Assembly: GCA_029553505.1 (NCBI GenBank)
Contig: JAKPKY010000097.1
Coordinates: 1 to 33,700, forward strand
Source of the DNA: Planctomycetota bacterium
Lineage (GTDB): Bacteria > Planctomycetota > Phycisphaerae > SM23-33
Direction of reading: 5' to 3'
DNA length: 33,700 nucleotides
Shown here: positions 23,701 through 30,527 of the stretch, one piece after another
Position numbering within the stretch: position 1 is the first letter of the stretch
How the letters are laid out: the number at the start of each line of letters is the position of its first letter
Notes under the pieces: model-generated
Database searches by the model: none
The model's input: the letters and a program-made list of their open reading frames with translations, nothing else
Told to the model about the DNA's origin: nothing
Position numbers and translations under genes: made by a program

Positions 23701-23739
23701 CCGGCAGAAGAGGAGCGCAGGCAGTTCGGCATGCCGTAA
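20725..23739 (+). CDS. Secretin (PilQ/GspD-type outer-membrane channel), long helical N-terminus
   Basis: A 1004-residue outer-membrane secretin. A signal peptide (1-26, ending ALG) leads into about 440 residues of helical, TPR-like and coiled-coil sequence. An N0/STN-type domain (about 488-560, with FDNIEFKDVIRFLREVTGANIY) follows, then an Asn/Ser-rich loop near 605-635. The secretin core runs from about 655 to 1000 and ends with VPDGGTLLLGG, GVPLISKIPILNRAF and LLILIKPKI, the family hallmarks. PilQ and GspD are usually 600-750 residues, so the helical extension is unusual. The GTG at 20725 is chosen because GAAGGAG lies seven bases upstream; a TTG at 20719 is too close. Partner of the three upstream proteins. 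Confidence 0.93.
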   Translation: MQALRRLSILILPLVVVALLTGPALGQDADADKAKTQLKQGLDQYNSLDFKSAKKTFLAIDPGHLGDADKNLLKEKLGAVDAAIRQQTAAQTAYDEAVAALKGNDLDKAETGFATAAGSEFLPAATRKDASAQLAEVKVKKQKLAELATASAKPAETPAPATTEKPAEKPAETPAAQAGDASKRMLADLAERRKKAQELTDLARKALDDRKPDLAVQYLTQAGSIEPDNAEIDRLLRYARNMTGTAGSAGLLPEYLQNMEIAKQAALVDFEKQMKLSHESLAGAKEEKDFAQASQAASAARNIVETNKNLLPAKEYQTLLQRVDEQERFISLKQGEWRKSEVAKQVQKMEEMERKRRADTEFRRNQKVQTLQAQVQTLMGQRDYPQAMESLDQILKVDPTNAWALERRDLLQNFVLLQGEKEAFRARNVEQQKQAVELRWEEVPWWEYIRYPKDWKELTKRRELLGASSLTESEADRRVRQSLRQPVPKLDFDNIEFKDVIRFLREVTGANIYVKWKALEAVGIDKANTVNVHLKDVTFEKALKIILADVGGVNPLSFVIDEGVITISTKDDLSRQTVTRVYDIRDLIVRVPNFSGPRMDISNLGNVSNDNNSSSSSGGLFGTSNNATNNNDEDKVPTRSEIIDNIKQMITSTIDPTSWAPTGEVGSIRELHGQLVVTQTAENHQALMQLIDQLREARSLQVNIEARFISVNTGFLNDIGVDLDVYFNLGSRLGSGSVVDPATGATVPTSTGTSGWGTGKPGVGQLTPMGLTNDSRTFGSVLGRSTGAPTSIGTGVTSPAMSIGGTFLSDIQVDFLIQATQAHTTTRLLTAPRLTLYNGQRAYVTVSTQQAYIAGLEPVVSDNAIGYRRIIRWVPTGTVLDVEATVSADRRYVTLTVRPQISTLNSMTAITSLGETILQLPNVTVQELQSTVTVPDGGTLLLGGQMLAGEIEREMGVPLISKIPILNRAFTNRGKVRDEQTLLILIKPKIIMPAEEERRQFGMP

Positions 23740-23767
23740 GCCGGCGCAGAAGAATCCGGGAAAACCG

Positions 23768-23807
23768 AACGGGCCGCGCAGTTCCGCCAAGGGACACGCG
23801 GCCCGTT
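23768..23807 (+). terminator. Hairpin after the secretin gene, possible terminator
   Basis: AACGGGCCGCG (23768-23778) pairs perfectly with CGCGGCCCGTT (23797-23807), 11 bp with an 18-base loop. Only a short T run follows, so it may be a weak terminator or an mRNA-stability element before the next gene. Confidence 0.5.
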
Positions 23808-23854
23808 TCGTGAAATTCGCGAACCGCAAAGGAAAAACCAGGGGAGGTGGCGCG

Positions 23855-25063
23855 ATGTGCCGAAGACTCGCTGCGGTCGTTCTGTCGGGGATGGTCCTGT
23901 CCGTTGCCTGCCTGGGCAGCGACCCGCCTGCCCCAACCACCCAGCCGGCCTCCGCGCCCGCCAAGGGGCCCGTCAAGCTCTTCGATGCCGTCCGCGTCCA
24001 CCTCGCCGCCCGGGAGGTGCTCCTCGACGCCGAGGTCGTCTCCGAGTCGGCCGAGCTGGAATTCCTGCTCTGCCAGTCCGGGACCAAGGACTACGAAAGC
24101 ATCCTCGCGACGCCCGCCAAACCGTCGCACGTCCACGCGGCGTTGCTGTTGCTGGGGCTCACTCCCGGCCGGCCCGCCCGGTGGATCGAGATCGAGGACG
24201 AAGACCCGCGATTCGTCTCCCCTCGCGGTCCGGAGCTGCAAATCACCTTCCGCTGGACCGGCGCCGACGGCAAAACCCGCACCGCCGATGCGAGCGATTG
24301 GCTGGCGCTGACGGGGCGCGGAAAGGGCGCCATGCCGAAGAAGTGGATCTTCATCGGATCCGCCGTCCTGCCCGACAACCACTACCTCGCCGACGCCGAG
24401 GGCGAGATCATCTCCGTGGCGAATTTCGCTTCTGCCGTCATCGACGTCCCCTTTGAGAGCTCCGACAAGAACGCCATCCTGACGTTCAGCGCCAAGGCCG
24501 GGGCCGTTCCCCCTCGCGGCACGAAGGTCGAGGTCGTGCTCCATCCGCTGGACGGCGCGGAAAAGTCGCCATACGCCCGCGCCCTGCTGGAGATCGACCG
24601 CTTCGGACGCCTGCGGATCGACAATCAGCCCATCGAGCCCGCCGACCTGATCGCCTGGGCGCAAAAGTTCATCGGGAAGCACGCCCGCGGACAGGTCATC
24701 CTCCGCGCCGACGCCCGCGCGCTGGTCTTCGACGTCGCCCAGGCCGAAAGCGAGCTGCGCCTCGGCGGCGTGCGGGATTTCGACCTCCAGCGCCTTGAAC
24801 CCGTCGGGCAGGTGCTCCCCCGAACGCCGCGGCAGGCGACCGCCTGCCTGGACGACTGGGCCCGGCGGTTCGCCAATCCCAAGGACTACCTGCACGAACC
24901 CGGCGCCCAGTCCGAAGACGTCCTCCGCCAGATCGAATTCCAGATCCGGGAACTGGACGCCCGCAAGTCGCTCTGGGAAGAATACGCCCAACACCTCCAG
25001 GCGCAGCTCAAGGCGTATCGCGCGACGACCCAGCCTGCCGGCGCCAAGGGCAAGGAACCGTAG
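23855..25063 (+). CDS. YdjY-domain exported protein with ExbD-like C-terminal segment
   Basis: A 402-residue exported protein. The hydrophobic signal (about 5-18) ends at C19, possibly a lipoprotein cysteine, although the box SVAC is imperfect. Residues 40-210 match the YdjY domain, with ELEFLLCQSGTKDYESIL followed by HVHAALLLLGL. A later segment (about 245-310) ending in ILRADARALVFDV resembles the periplasmic domain of ExbD/TolR. The C-terminus is a charged helix. YdjY proteins are of unknown function and are common in planctomycetes by my recollection. The ATG at 23855 is preferred because GGGAGGTGG lies just upstream. It is five bases from the next gene, so the two are cotranscribed. Confidence 0.78.
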   Translation: MCRRLAAVVLSGMVLSVACLGSDPPAPTTQPASAPAKGPVKLFDAVRVHLAAREVLLDAEVVSESAELEFLLCQSGTKDYESILATPAKPSHVHAALLLLGLTPGRPARWIEIEDEDPRFVSPRGPELQITFRWTGADGKTRTADASDWLALTGRGKGAMPKKWIFIGSAVLPDNHYLADAEGEIISVANFASAVIDVPFESSDKNAILTFSAKAGAVPPRGTKVEVVLHPLDGAEKSPYARALLEIDRFGRLRIDNQPIEPADLIAWAQKFIGKHARGQVILRADARALVFDVAQAESELRLGGVRDFDLQRLEPVGQVLPRTPRQATACLDDWARRFANPKDYLHEPGAQSEDVLRQIEFQIRELDARKSLWEEYAQHLQAQLKAYRATTQPAGAKGKEP

Positions 25064-25067
25064 CGCC

Positions 25068-25844
25068 GTGTCCGAAGACCAGGCATCCTCTGCCCGGGAG
25101 ACCCGTCGCCAGGGATTTCTGCGCAGTCTGCTGGCGCGCCACGGGGCGCCCGTGCTGGCGGCTGCCGGGGCGACGCTGGCAATCGTCCTGGGACTTTACG
25201 GACTGGGCCTCTGGGCGGGCGCGGGCGACCGGATGGCGCTGCTGGCTTCGCTGGCCGGCGCGACCCTCTGGGTGGCGCTGGCCTCGCCGGCGCTGGCGGG
25301 CGGCGCCGAAGACGGACTCGGCGCCGTCCTGCGCGGGGGCGTGACGGCCGACGCTGCCGCCGTGGCCCTGATGGTCCTGTGCGGCCTGAGCCCCCGTCTG
25401 GGATTCATCCCGGCCCTGGAAGTGTATTGCACGCTGGCGGCAGTCTCCCTGGCGGGTGTGGCGGCATCCAGGCTGGCCTCCCGCCGGGCCGGCAGGATGG
25501 CGGCGGGCGTGACCGCAGCGACCCTCCTCGCCCTCGCCCTCAGCACGCCGTTCTGGATCGGCGGGCTTCTCCAGGCCGTCGGAACCGACGCCCAACGCCA
25601 AGTCGCCTTGTTGGCGGTGTATGGAAACCCGTTCTACTCCGTGGCCTCTGCCGTCGCTGCCGACGCCGACTTCGCCTGGCAGCAGTCCGGCGTCCTCTAC
25701 CGCATCACACGACTGGGGGATTACGTCCCCGTCCCCGCCTGCCCCTGGTACGCCGCGACGGTGATTTACGGCCTGTTGGCGGGCATCCTCGCGGCCGGGG
25801 GTGTCCTCGCCCGCAAGACGCGCCACCCGAAGGACGCGGTTTGA
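25068..25844 (+). CDS. Polytopic membrane protein of unknown function
   Basis: A 258-residue protein with about six predicted membrane segments: near residues 25-45, 52-75, 88-108, 112-135, 142-165 and 230-252. It begins at a GTG four bases after the preceding stop codon with AAGGAA upstream. Composition is Ala/Leu/Gly rich, and the only distinctive soluble part is a loop around 185-220 containing AWQQSGVLYRITRLGDYVP. I recognise no family. Tight coupling to the YdjY gene suggests they work together in the envelope; whether they belong to the secretin machinery is unknown. Longer frames upstream overlap the YdjY gene and are rejected. Confidence 0.7.
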   Translation: MSEDQASSARETRRQGFLRSLLARHGAPVLAAAGATLAIVLGLYGLGLWAGAGDRMALLASLAGATLWVALASPALAGGAEDGLGAVLRGGVTADAAAVALMVLCGLSPRLGFIPALEVYCTLAAVSLAGVAASRLASRRAGRMAAGVTAATLLALALSTPFWIGGLLQAVGTDAQRQVALLAVYGNPFYSVASAVAADADFAWQQSGVLYRITRLGDYVPVPACPWYAATVIYGLLAGILAAGGVLARKTRHPKDAV

Positions 25845-25884
25845 CTCGAACCTCCCAAAAGTCCACGGATTCCACGACGGGTGG

Positions 25885-25906
25885 CACGGCTTGCTTGCAA
25901 GCCGTG
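25885..25906. terminator. Hairpin between convergent genes, related to the GGGTGCCAC family
   Basis: A perfect 10-bp stem, CACGGCTTGC with GCAAGCCGTG, loop TT, preceded by GGGTGG. It sits in the 85-bp gap between the membrane-protein gene and rdgB, where it could terminate both. Its head resembles the elements at 1456 and 5313. Confidence 0.5.
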
Positions 25907-25929
25907 TCGGCGACTGCGGTTCAAGTCGG

Positions 25930-26565
25930 TCAGGCGTTTTTGAGATAATCCGCCAACAGACGGGCGAAGTGGCGCAGCGCCTTCCCGCGATGGCTGAGGG
26001 CGTTCTTTTTCTCCGAGGGCAGCTCCGCCGTGGTACACCCCAGCTCGGGCAGGTAGAACAGCGGGTCGTATCCGAACCCGTTGTGTCCGCGCGGTTCGTG
26101 CCCGATCCGCCCCTCGACGGAATCGCAGGCCTCGACGAGAATCCGCCTCCCGTCGGACAGCGCCAAATGGCAGACGAATCGGGCGGTGCGGCGGGCGTCG
26201 GCCACGTCGCGGAGTTCGGCCAGCAGACGGGCGTTGTTGGCCGCGTCGATCACGTCGCGTCCCGCCCCGGCGGGGCAGCGGTCGGCTGCGTAGCGGGCGC
26301 TGTGCACGCCGGGCTCCCCGCCGAGGGCATCGACCACCAGGCCGGAATCGTCGGCCAGACACCACTGCCCGGTGGCGCGGGCGTAGTAGGCGGCCTTGTC
26401 GCGCGCGTTGGCGGCGAACGTTTCCCCCGTCTCCGGCGGTTCGGGAATGTCGCCGTGGGCTTCCAGCCCAGCCACGGAAAGGCCCAGCGCCCCCAGCACC
26501 TCGCGGAGCTCGCGGATTTTCCCGGGATTACGGGTGGCCAGGACGATCGTTCGTCGGGGATCCAT
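25930..26565 (-). CDS. rdgB: dITP/XTP pyrophosphatase (RdgB/HAM1 family)
   Basis: It hydrolyses non-canonical purine triphosphates such as dITP and XTP to keep them out of nucleic acids. The 211-residue protein has the family's opening IVLATRNPGKIREL (7-20), ETGETFAANARDKA, the catalytic ADDSGLVVDALGGEPGVHSARYA region (71-93; D73 is the likely base), and GFGYDPLF followed by LSHRGKAL. The start overlaps the end of the upstream lipoprotein gene by 38 bp, an unusually long overlap; the next in-frame ATG is far inside the conserved domain, so this start is kept. It is the last gene of the rph cluster. rph-rdgB pairing is widespread in bacteria. Confidence 0.95.
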   Translation of the reverse strand: MDPRRTIVLATRNPGKIRELREVLGALGLSVAGLEAHGDIPEPPETGETFAANARDKAAYYARATGQWCLADDSGLVVDALGGEPGVHSARYAADRCPAGAGRDVIDAANNARLLAELRDVADARRTARFVCHLALSDGRRILVEACDSVEGRIGHEPRGHNGFGYDPLFYLPELGCTTAELPSEKKNALSHRGKALRHFARLLADYLKNA

Positions 26566-27349
26566 CGGCGCCTTTCCTGGGAATGCGGATCACGTAGGTC
26601 GTCTGGTCGACGTACTCGTATTTCCCGGTGCGGGGGTCCAGCGTGCGGACGCGCTCGCCCGCGCCGTTGACGGCCAGTCGCGGGAAGTCACGGAGGATCG
26701 TGCGAATCCGCTCGTCGCGGATGACGGGTTCGGTCTGCTCGCCCTCGCGCGTCTCGCCGACGGCCTGTGCGGGGAACGTGCCGATGGTGACGGCCGACCG
26801 CGCCGGTCCGTGGTAGAAATACGCATCGTATCCCGCCTCGCGGAGCCGCTTGCAGTAGTCCGCCGCGAACCGCTTGCGCCCGATGTAGTTCCGGTCCGGC
26901 ATGTCGTAGAACACGGCCACCATCACGGTGTAGCTGCCCTCGGCGTTTTCCAGGTTCCACTCGCGCGGGCCGACCTCCTTTCCGGGGGTCGGCACGAGGA
27001 TGGCGCCGACGAACGGCCGGACGCCCGTCGACGACACGAACCCCTTGGTCGCCCGCAGGTCCGCCTGGGCGTCCTCGATCGTGCGATACGAGCCGCGATA
27101 CAGGGCGCTGCCGCCTTCCTGGTGCACGACGGTCAGGTCTTTCCATCCGGTGTTCTTCTCGACGGCGAGCTTCATGGCCTTCACCTCGTCGATGTGCCCG
27201 ATCCGCGAGCTCATGTACAACAGGATGGTGTAGGCGTCATCGTCGCCGCGGTCGGACGGGGCGAACAGGGGCCCGCCGAGGGGTTTTCCGTCGGCGCAGC
27301 CAACCGCCAGCGCCGCCGCGCAGAGAAGCACGTTTCGAACGCGGTTCAT
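26528..27349 (-). CDS. Lipoprotein of unknown function, possible SPOR-like segment
   Basis: A 273-residue predicted lipoprotein: hydrophobic signal (6-17) and C18 in LAVGC. The mature part starts with YTILLYMSSRIGHIDEVKAMK and a later SALYRGSYRTIEDAQADL, which together loosely recall a SPOR domain (strand, helix, then a YRV-G-F turn). Later stretches, such as REAGYDAYFYHGP, have a similar alternating pattern and may form a second repeat. This comparison is by eye only. It starts in a four-base overlap with the rph stop codon and runs 38 bp into rdgB, so translation of the three is coupled. I do not know a function connecting it to RNase PH. Confidence 0.75.
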   Translation of the reverse strand: MNRVRNVLLCAAALAVGCADGKPLGGPLFAPSDRGDDDAYTILLYMSSRIGHIDEVKAMKLAVEKNTGWKDLTVVHQEGGSALYRGSYRTIEDAQADLRATKGFVSSTGVRPFVGAILVPTPGKEVGPREWNLENAEGSYTVMVAVFYDMPDRNYIGRKRFAADYCKRLREAGYDAYFYHGPARSAVTIGTFPAQAVGETREGEQTEPVIRDERIRTILRDFPRLAVNGAGERVRTLDPRTGKYEYVDQTTYVIRIPRKGADGSPTNDRPGHP

Positions 27350-28086
27350 CGCTTTTTCCTCCCGCCGCGGGCGATCGCTTCGCGCTGGGCCCGCACCAGG
27401 CGCCGGATGCCCCCTCGGGCCAGGCGCAGCATCCGGTCCATGTCCCGCCCGGCGAAGGGTTTGCCCTCGGCCGTGCCCTGCACTTCGACGTACCGCCCGG
27501 CGGACGTCATCGCCACGTTCATGTCCACCTCGGCGGCGGAATCTTCGGCGTAGTCCAGGTCCAGGATCGCCCGCCCGTCGAGCATTCCGACGCTGACAGC
27601 CGCGACCAGCCCCCGCACCGCGCGGGCGCTGCACTGCCCCCGCGCCGCCGCCCGCGCAATCGCCAGCGACAGCGCCACCTGCGCCCCGGTGATGGCGGCC
27701 GTGCGCGTGCCCCCGTCGGCCTCCAGCACGTCGCAGTCCAGGTAGAGCGTGTTCTCGCCCAGCGCGGCGAAATCCACCACGCCGCGCAGCACCCGCCCGA
27801 TGAGCCGCTGGATCTCCACCGCGCGCCCGTCGGGCTTGACGCCGGAGCGTCCCTTGCGCCCGCCCGTCGAGGCGGGCAGCATGCCGTATTCTGCCGTCAG
27901 CCAGCCCTCGCCGCGCCCCTGGCGCCACTCGGGCACGCCCGGCACGAAACTCGCCGTGCAGATGACCCGCGTGCCGCCCATCTCGATCAGGCAGCTTCCG
28001 TCGGCCTTGCCGACAAAGTGGGGCGTGATCCGCACCGCCCGCAGTTCGTTGGCCCGCCGGCCGTCCTTGCGATTGTGCTTTGCCAT
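27346..28086 (-). CDS. rph: Ribonuclease PH
   Basis: A phosphate-dependent 3'-to-5' exoribonuclease that trims tRNA and other RNA 3' ends. The 246-residue protein has the expected order: RPITPHFVGKADGSCLIE-like start (here RAVRITPHFVGKADG), TAEYGMLPAST, EIQRLIGRVLR, DCDVLEADGGTRTAAITGA and LDLDYAEDSAAEVDMNVAMT. The basic C-terminus (GGRKKR) is short. The TRM-type loop between GMLPAST and EIQRLIGR reads GGRKGRSGVKPDG, differing from enterobacterial sequences but keeping several arginines. No ribosome binding site is visible; instead a perfect inverted repeat abuts the ATG. First gene of a three-gene unit. Confidence 0.95.
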   Translation of the reverse strand: MAKHNRKDGRRANELRAVRITPHFVGKADGSCLIEMGGTRVICTASFVPGVPEWRQGRGEGWLTAEYGMLPASTGGRKGRSGVKPDGRAVEIQRLIGRVLRGVVDFAALGENTLYLDCDVLEADGGTRTAAITGAQVALSLAIARAAARGQCSARAVRGLVAAVSVGMLDGRAILDLDYAEDSAAEVDMNVAMTSAGRYVEVQGTAEGKPFAGRDMDRMLRLARGGIRRLVRAQREAIARGGRKKR

Positions 28087-28105
28087 GGGCGATAGTGTAT
28101 CGCCC
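28087..28105 (-). promoter_or_regulatory. Perfect inverted repeat abutting the rph start codon
   Basis: GGGCGATA (28087-28094), GTG, TATCGCCC (28098-28105) lies immediately before the ATG on the coding strand. It replaces the usual ribosome binding site. TACACT within it could serve as a -10 box for a nearly leaderless transcript. Confidence 0.45.
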
Positions 28106-28147
28106 CAGGCGTGAAGAGTCCAATCGCCCCGCCCCGCGCCGGGCGCG

Positions 28148-28178
28148 AAAAAAAGCCCACGGAAAGCATTCCGTGGGC
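28148..28178 (-). terminator. Intrinsic terminator after the VWA gene
   Basis: On the minus strand GCCCACGGAA (28178-28169 complement) forms a perfect 10-bp stem with loop AGCA/TGCT and is followed by seven T. It lies 47 bp after the stop codon at 28225. It is nearly identical to the terminator at 29492-29524. Confidence 0.9.
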
Positions 28179-28224
28179 GGTGATTTTGCGAAACCGCGCC
28201 TCTTGGAGCAATTCGGACAGGCTC

Positions 28225-29382
28225 TCACTTGTACTCGACGTTCACCTTCGCCGCCTGCGTCTTGAGCGAGTCCGGCACCTGCTGGTCGAACCCGTCCTTG
28301 GCGCCCTTGGTCTGTTCCATCTGCTTGCGGACATGCTCGTTCCGCTTGGCCGAAAGATCCTTGATCTGCGCGGCCACCTTTTCCCGCCGCTGCTGCTGGT
28401 CGGCGACGTACTGCTTGCGCTCCTCGGCCGTCATCTTCTGCATGTTCTCGGGGAGCTTGTCCTTCTCCAGTTTGGCCACATCCACCTTGCCCGTCTGGAC
28501 ATCGGACACCAAGTCGTTGGACGCCACCTCGCCCGCGCTGACGCGGTACGAAGCGCTTTCCGCCGCGGCGGGGGCGTCGTATTTCTTCGCGCCGTCGTTG
28601 AGTTTCTCCTGGGCGGCGCGTTCCTTCCGGTCGCCGTACGCGACGGCCGTCGAAACCAGCTCCGCGTTCAGCTTCGCCAGCTCCTTGTCGTACGGCGTGG
28701 CGATGTGCGTTACCCCGCCCGATTGCTCGACCGTCAGGAAGTAGCCCTCCGCCGCGTCGGCGATCTCCTTCCAGACCTTGGCCGTGTCGGTGTTTCCGCC
28801 GCAGAGCACCGCGTTGATGTAGATTCCCTTTTGAACGGCGGCCGCCGCGGTCTTGTCGTAGGTCGGCACGTCGGTGTATTCGTTGTGCGGCGGATAATCG
28901 CCCACCAGGTAGATCAGCCGCAGCGTCTTGCGGTCCTGCGACCAGGAGAGCTTGTGCACCGCATCGTGCAGGGCCTGGTTGACGTTCTCGGGCCCGTCGC
29001 CCCCGCCGTCGGCCCGGAAGGTCATCAGGTCGGTGTAGACCTGGTCGAGGTTGTCGGTCAGGTCGAAGACCTTCGTGACGTATTCGTCGCCCTTGTCCCG
29101 GTAGGGCACCAGGGCGATCCGCACCTTGGGCTTCGGCTGGCCGAGAACGATCTGGTTGGCGATGTGCCAGATTTTTTCCTTGGCGGCCGAGATCAGCCCG
29201 CTCATCGAGCCGGTGGTGTCCAGGACGAAGGCGACCTCGACGACCGGCTGGGCCTTGACGGCGGGCAGCGCCTCGCGCGCCGCCGGGACGGCCGGTTCGG
29301 GATTGTCCTTTCGATCGGCGGCGCCCAACACCGCCGCGACGATCAGCGCGAACAACGTGGTCCAGAGGGCTGTGCGTTTCAT
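28225..29382 (-). CDS. Exported von Willebrand factor A domain protein
   Basis: A 385-residue exported protein. The signal peptide is about 1-21 (ending VLGAA). The VWA domain (about 48-245) begins VEVAFVLDTTGSMSGL, with the MIDAS residues D55, T57 and S59, and continues with VRIALVPYRDKGDEY and LRLIYLVGDYPPHNEY. The C-terminal third (about 250-385) is charged, helical and probably coiled coil, with KMTAEERKQYVADQQQRREK. Secreted or periplasmic VWA proteins of this kind are frequent in planctomycetes by my recollection, and their ligands are unknown. The gene stands alone, between two near-identical terminators, so it is probably a single-gene transcript. Confidence 0.88.
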   Translation of the reverse strand: MKRTALWTTLFALIVAAVLGAADRKDNPEPAVPAAREALPAVKAQPVVEVAFVLDTTGSMSGLISAAKEKIWHIANQIVLGQPKPKVRIALVPYRDKGDEYVTKVFDLTDNLDQVYTDLMTFRADGGGDGPENVNQALHDAVHKLSWSQDRKTLRLIYLVGDYPPHNEYTDVPTYDKTAAAAVQKGIYINAVLCGGNTDTAKVWKEIADAAEGYFLTVEQSGGVTHIATPYDKELAKLNAELVSTAVAYGDRKERAAQEKLNDGAKKYDAPAAAESASYRVSAGEVASNDLVSDVQTGKVDVAKLEKDKLPENMQKMTAEERKQYVADQQQRREKVAAQIKDLSAKRNEHVRKQMEQTKGAKDGFDQQVPDSLKTQAAKVNVEYK

Positions 29383-29491
29383 GGCGTGCTCCTTGCTCTA
29401 TGCGAGGCCCCTTTGCCCCGCCTGAGCCCTTGGACGCCCGGCGCGGGCGAAAAGTTCCCCCGTACCGCACGTCGGTGTGCCGATCGCGCGT

Positions 29492-29524
29492 AAAAAAAAA
29501 GCCCACGGAAGGCGTTCCGTGGGC
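29492..29524 (-). terminator. Intrinsic terminator after argF
   Basis: On the minus strand a perfect 10-bp stem, GCCCACGGAA/TTCCGTGGGC (29501-29524), is followed by nine T. It closes the arginine cluster. Stem and flank (TTTGCGAA) repeat those of the terminator at 28148. Confidence 0.92.
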
Positions 29525-29564
29525 TGAGAATTTGCGAACACGCGCGCCGCGAGAGGGCGCGCTT

Positions 29565-30491
29565 CTAGATTCCGCCGTCGCCGATCAGCGCGTTCAGCAG
29601 CGCCCGCTGGAAGTGCAGGCGGTTCTCCGCCTCGGCGAGGATGGTCTGCGCGTGGGCCTCGAACGCGTCGTCGTCGATCTCGAATCCGCGGTAAGCCGGC
29701 AGGCAGTGCAGCACGATCGCCCGCGCGGGGGCCTGGGCCAGCAGCGCGGGGTTCACCTGGAAGGCGGCGAAGTCGCGCACGCGCTTTTCCTTCTCCGCCT
29801 CCTGCCCCATGGACACCCACGTGTCGGTGTAGATCACGTCGGCGTCGGCCACTGCGCCGGCGGGGTCGTTGCACGTCGCGAAACTGCCCGCGCCCTCGAT
29901 GGATTCCAGAGACGCGACGAACTCGTCTTCCAACTCGTAGCCTTTCGGGCAGGCCAGCACGACGTGCACGCCGAGCATCCGCCCCGCCTCGGCCAGGCTG
30001 CGCGCCACGTTGTTTCCGTCGCCCACGAACACCAGCTTCCGCCCGGCCAGCTCGCCGAAGTGCTCCCGCACGGTCATCAGGTCGGCCATCGCCTGGCAGG
30101 GGTGCGAGTAATCCGTCAGCGCGTTGACTACGGGCACGGTGGTGTATCGCCCCAGGTCCTCGACGAACCGGTGGCTGAACGTCCGCGCCATGATTCCGTC
30201 GCACAGTCGCCCCAGGACGCGCGCGATGTCCTGGACGGCCTCGCGGCTGCCCAAGCCGATGTCCTCGCGCGTCAGGTAGATCGCGTGCCCGCCGAGGTGG
30301 GTCATGGCCGCCTCGAAGCTGACTCGCGTCCGCAGCGAAGGTTTCTCGAAGATCATCGCCAGCGTGCGGCGCTGGAGTGTCGCCGGAAGCTTGCCCTGGG
30401 CGAAGAGCGTTTTTTCCGCGATCGCCCGGTCGAGCAGCTTTCCGAGCTGTCCGGCGGTGAAGTCCCGCAGGTTGATGAAGTTTTTCTGCAT
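29565..30491 (-). CDS. argF: Ornithine carbamoyltransferase
   Basis: It makes citrulline from ornithine and carbamoyl phosphate in arginine synthesis. The 308-residue protein has the carbamoyl-phosphate motif SLRTR (52-56), HPCQ (130-133), the ornithine-binding DTWVSMG (223-229) and HCLP (262-265), all in the usual spacing, and normal length. The DTWVSMG loop distinguishes it from acetylornithine carbamoyltransferase, though the distinction by eye is not absolute. It follows argB by 36 bp on the same strand and ends the cluster just before a strong terminator. Confidence 0.96.
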   Translation of the reverse strand: MQKNFINLRDFTAGQLGKLLDRAIAEKTLFAQGKLPATLQRRTLAMIFEKPSLRTRVSFEAAMTHLGGHAIYLTREDIGLGSREAVQDIARVLGRLCDGIMARTFSHRFVEDLGRYTTVPVVNALTDYSHPCQAMADLMTVREHFGELAGRKLVFVGDGNNVARSLAEAGRMLGVHVVLACPKGYELEDEFVASLESIEGAGSFATCNDPAGAVADADVIYTDTWVSMGQEAEKEKRVRDFAAFQVNPALLAQAPARAIVLHCLPAYRGFEIDDDAFEAHAQTILAEAENRLHFQRALLNALIGDGGI

Positions 30492-30527
30492 GATGGCCGT
30501 TCCCGTCGGCGGGTCCGCCCCGCCGGG

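Noticed and set aside
26528-29506. A 992-codon minus-strand frame appearing to join the VWA gene, rph and the lipoprotein
   Set aside because: Only its last 273 codons are a real gene; the rest reads rph and the VWA gene out of frame.
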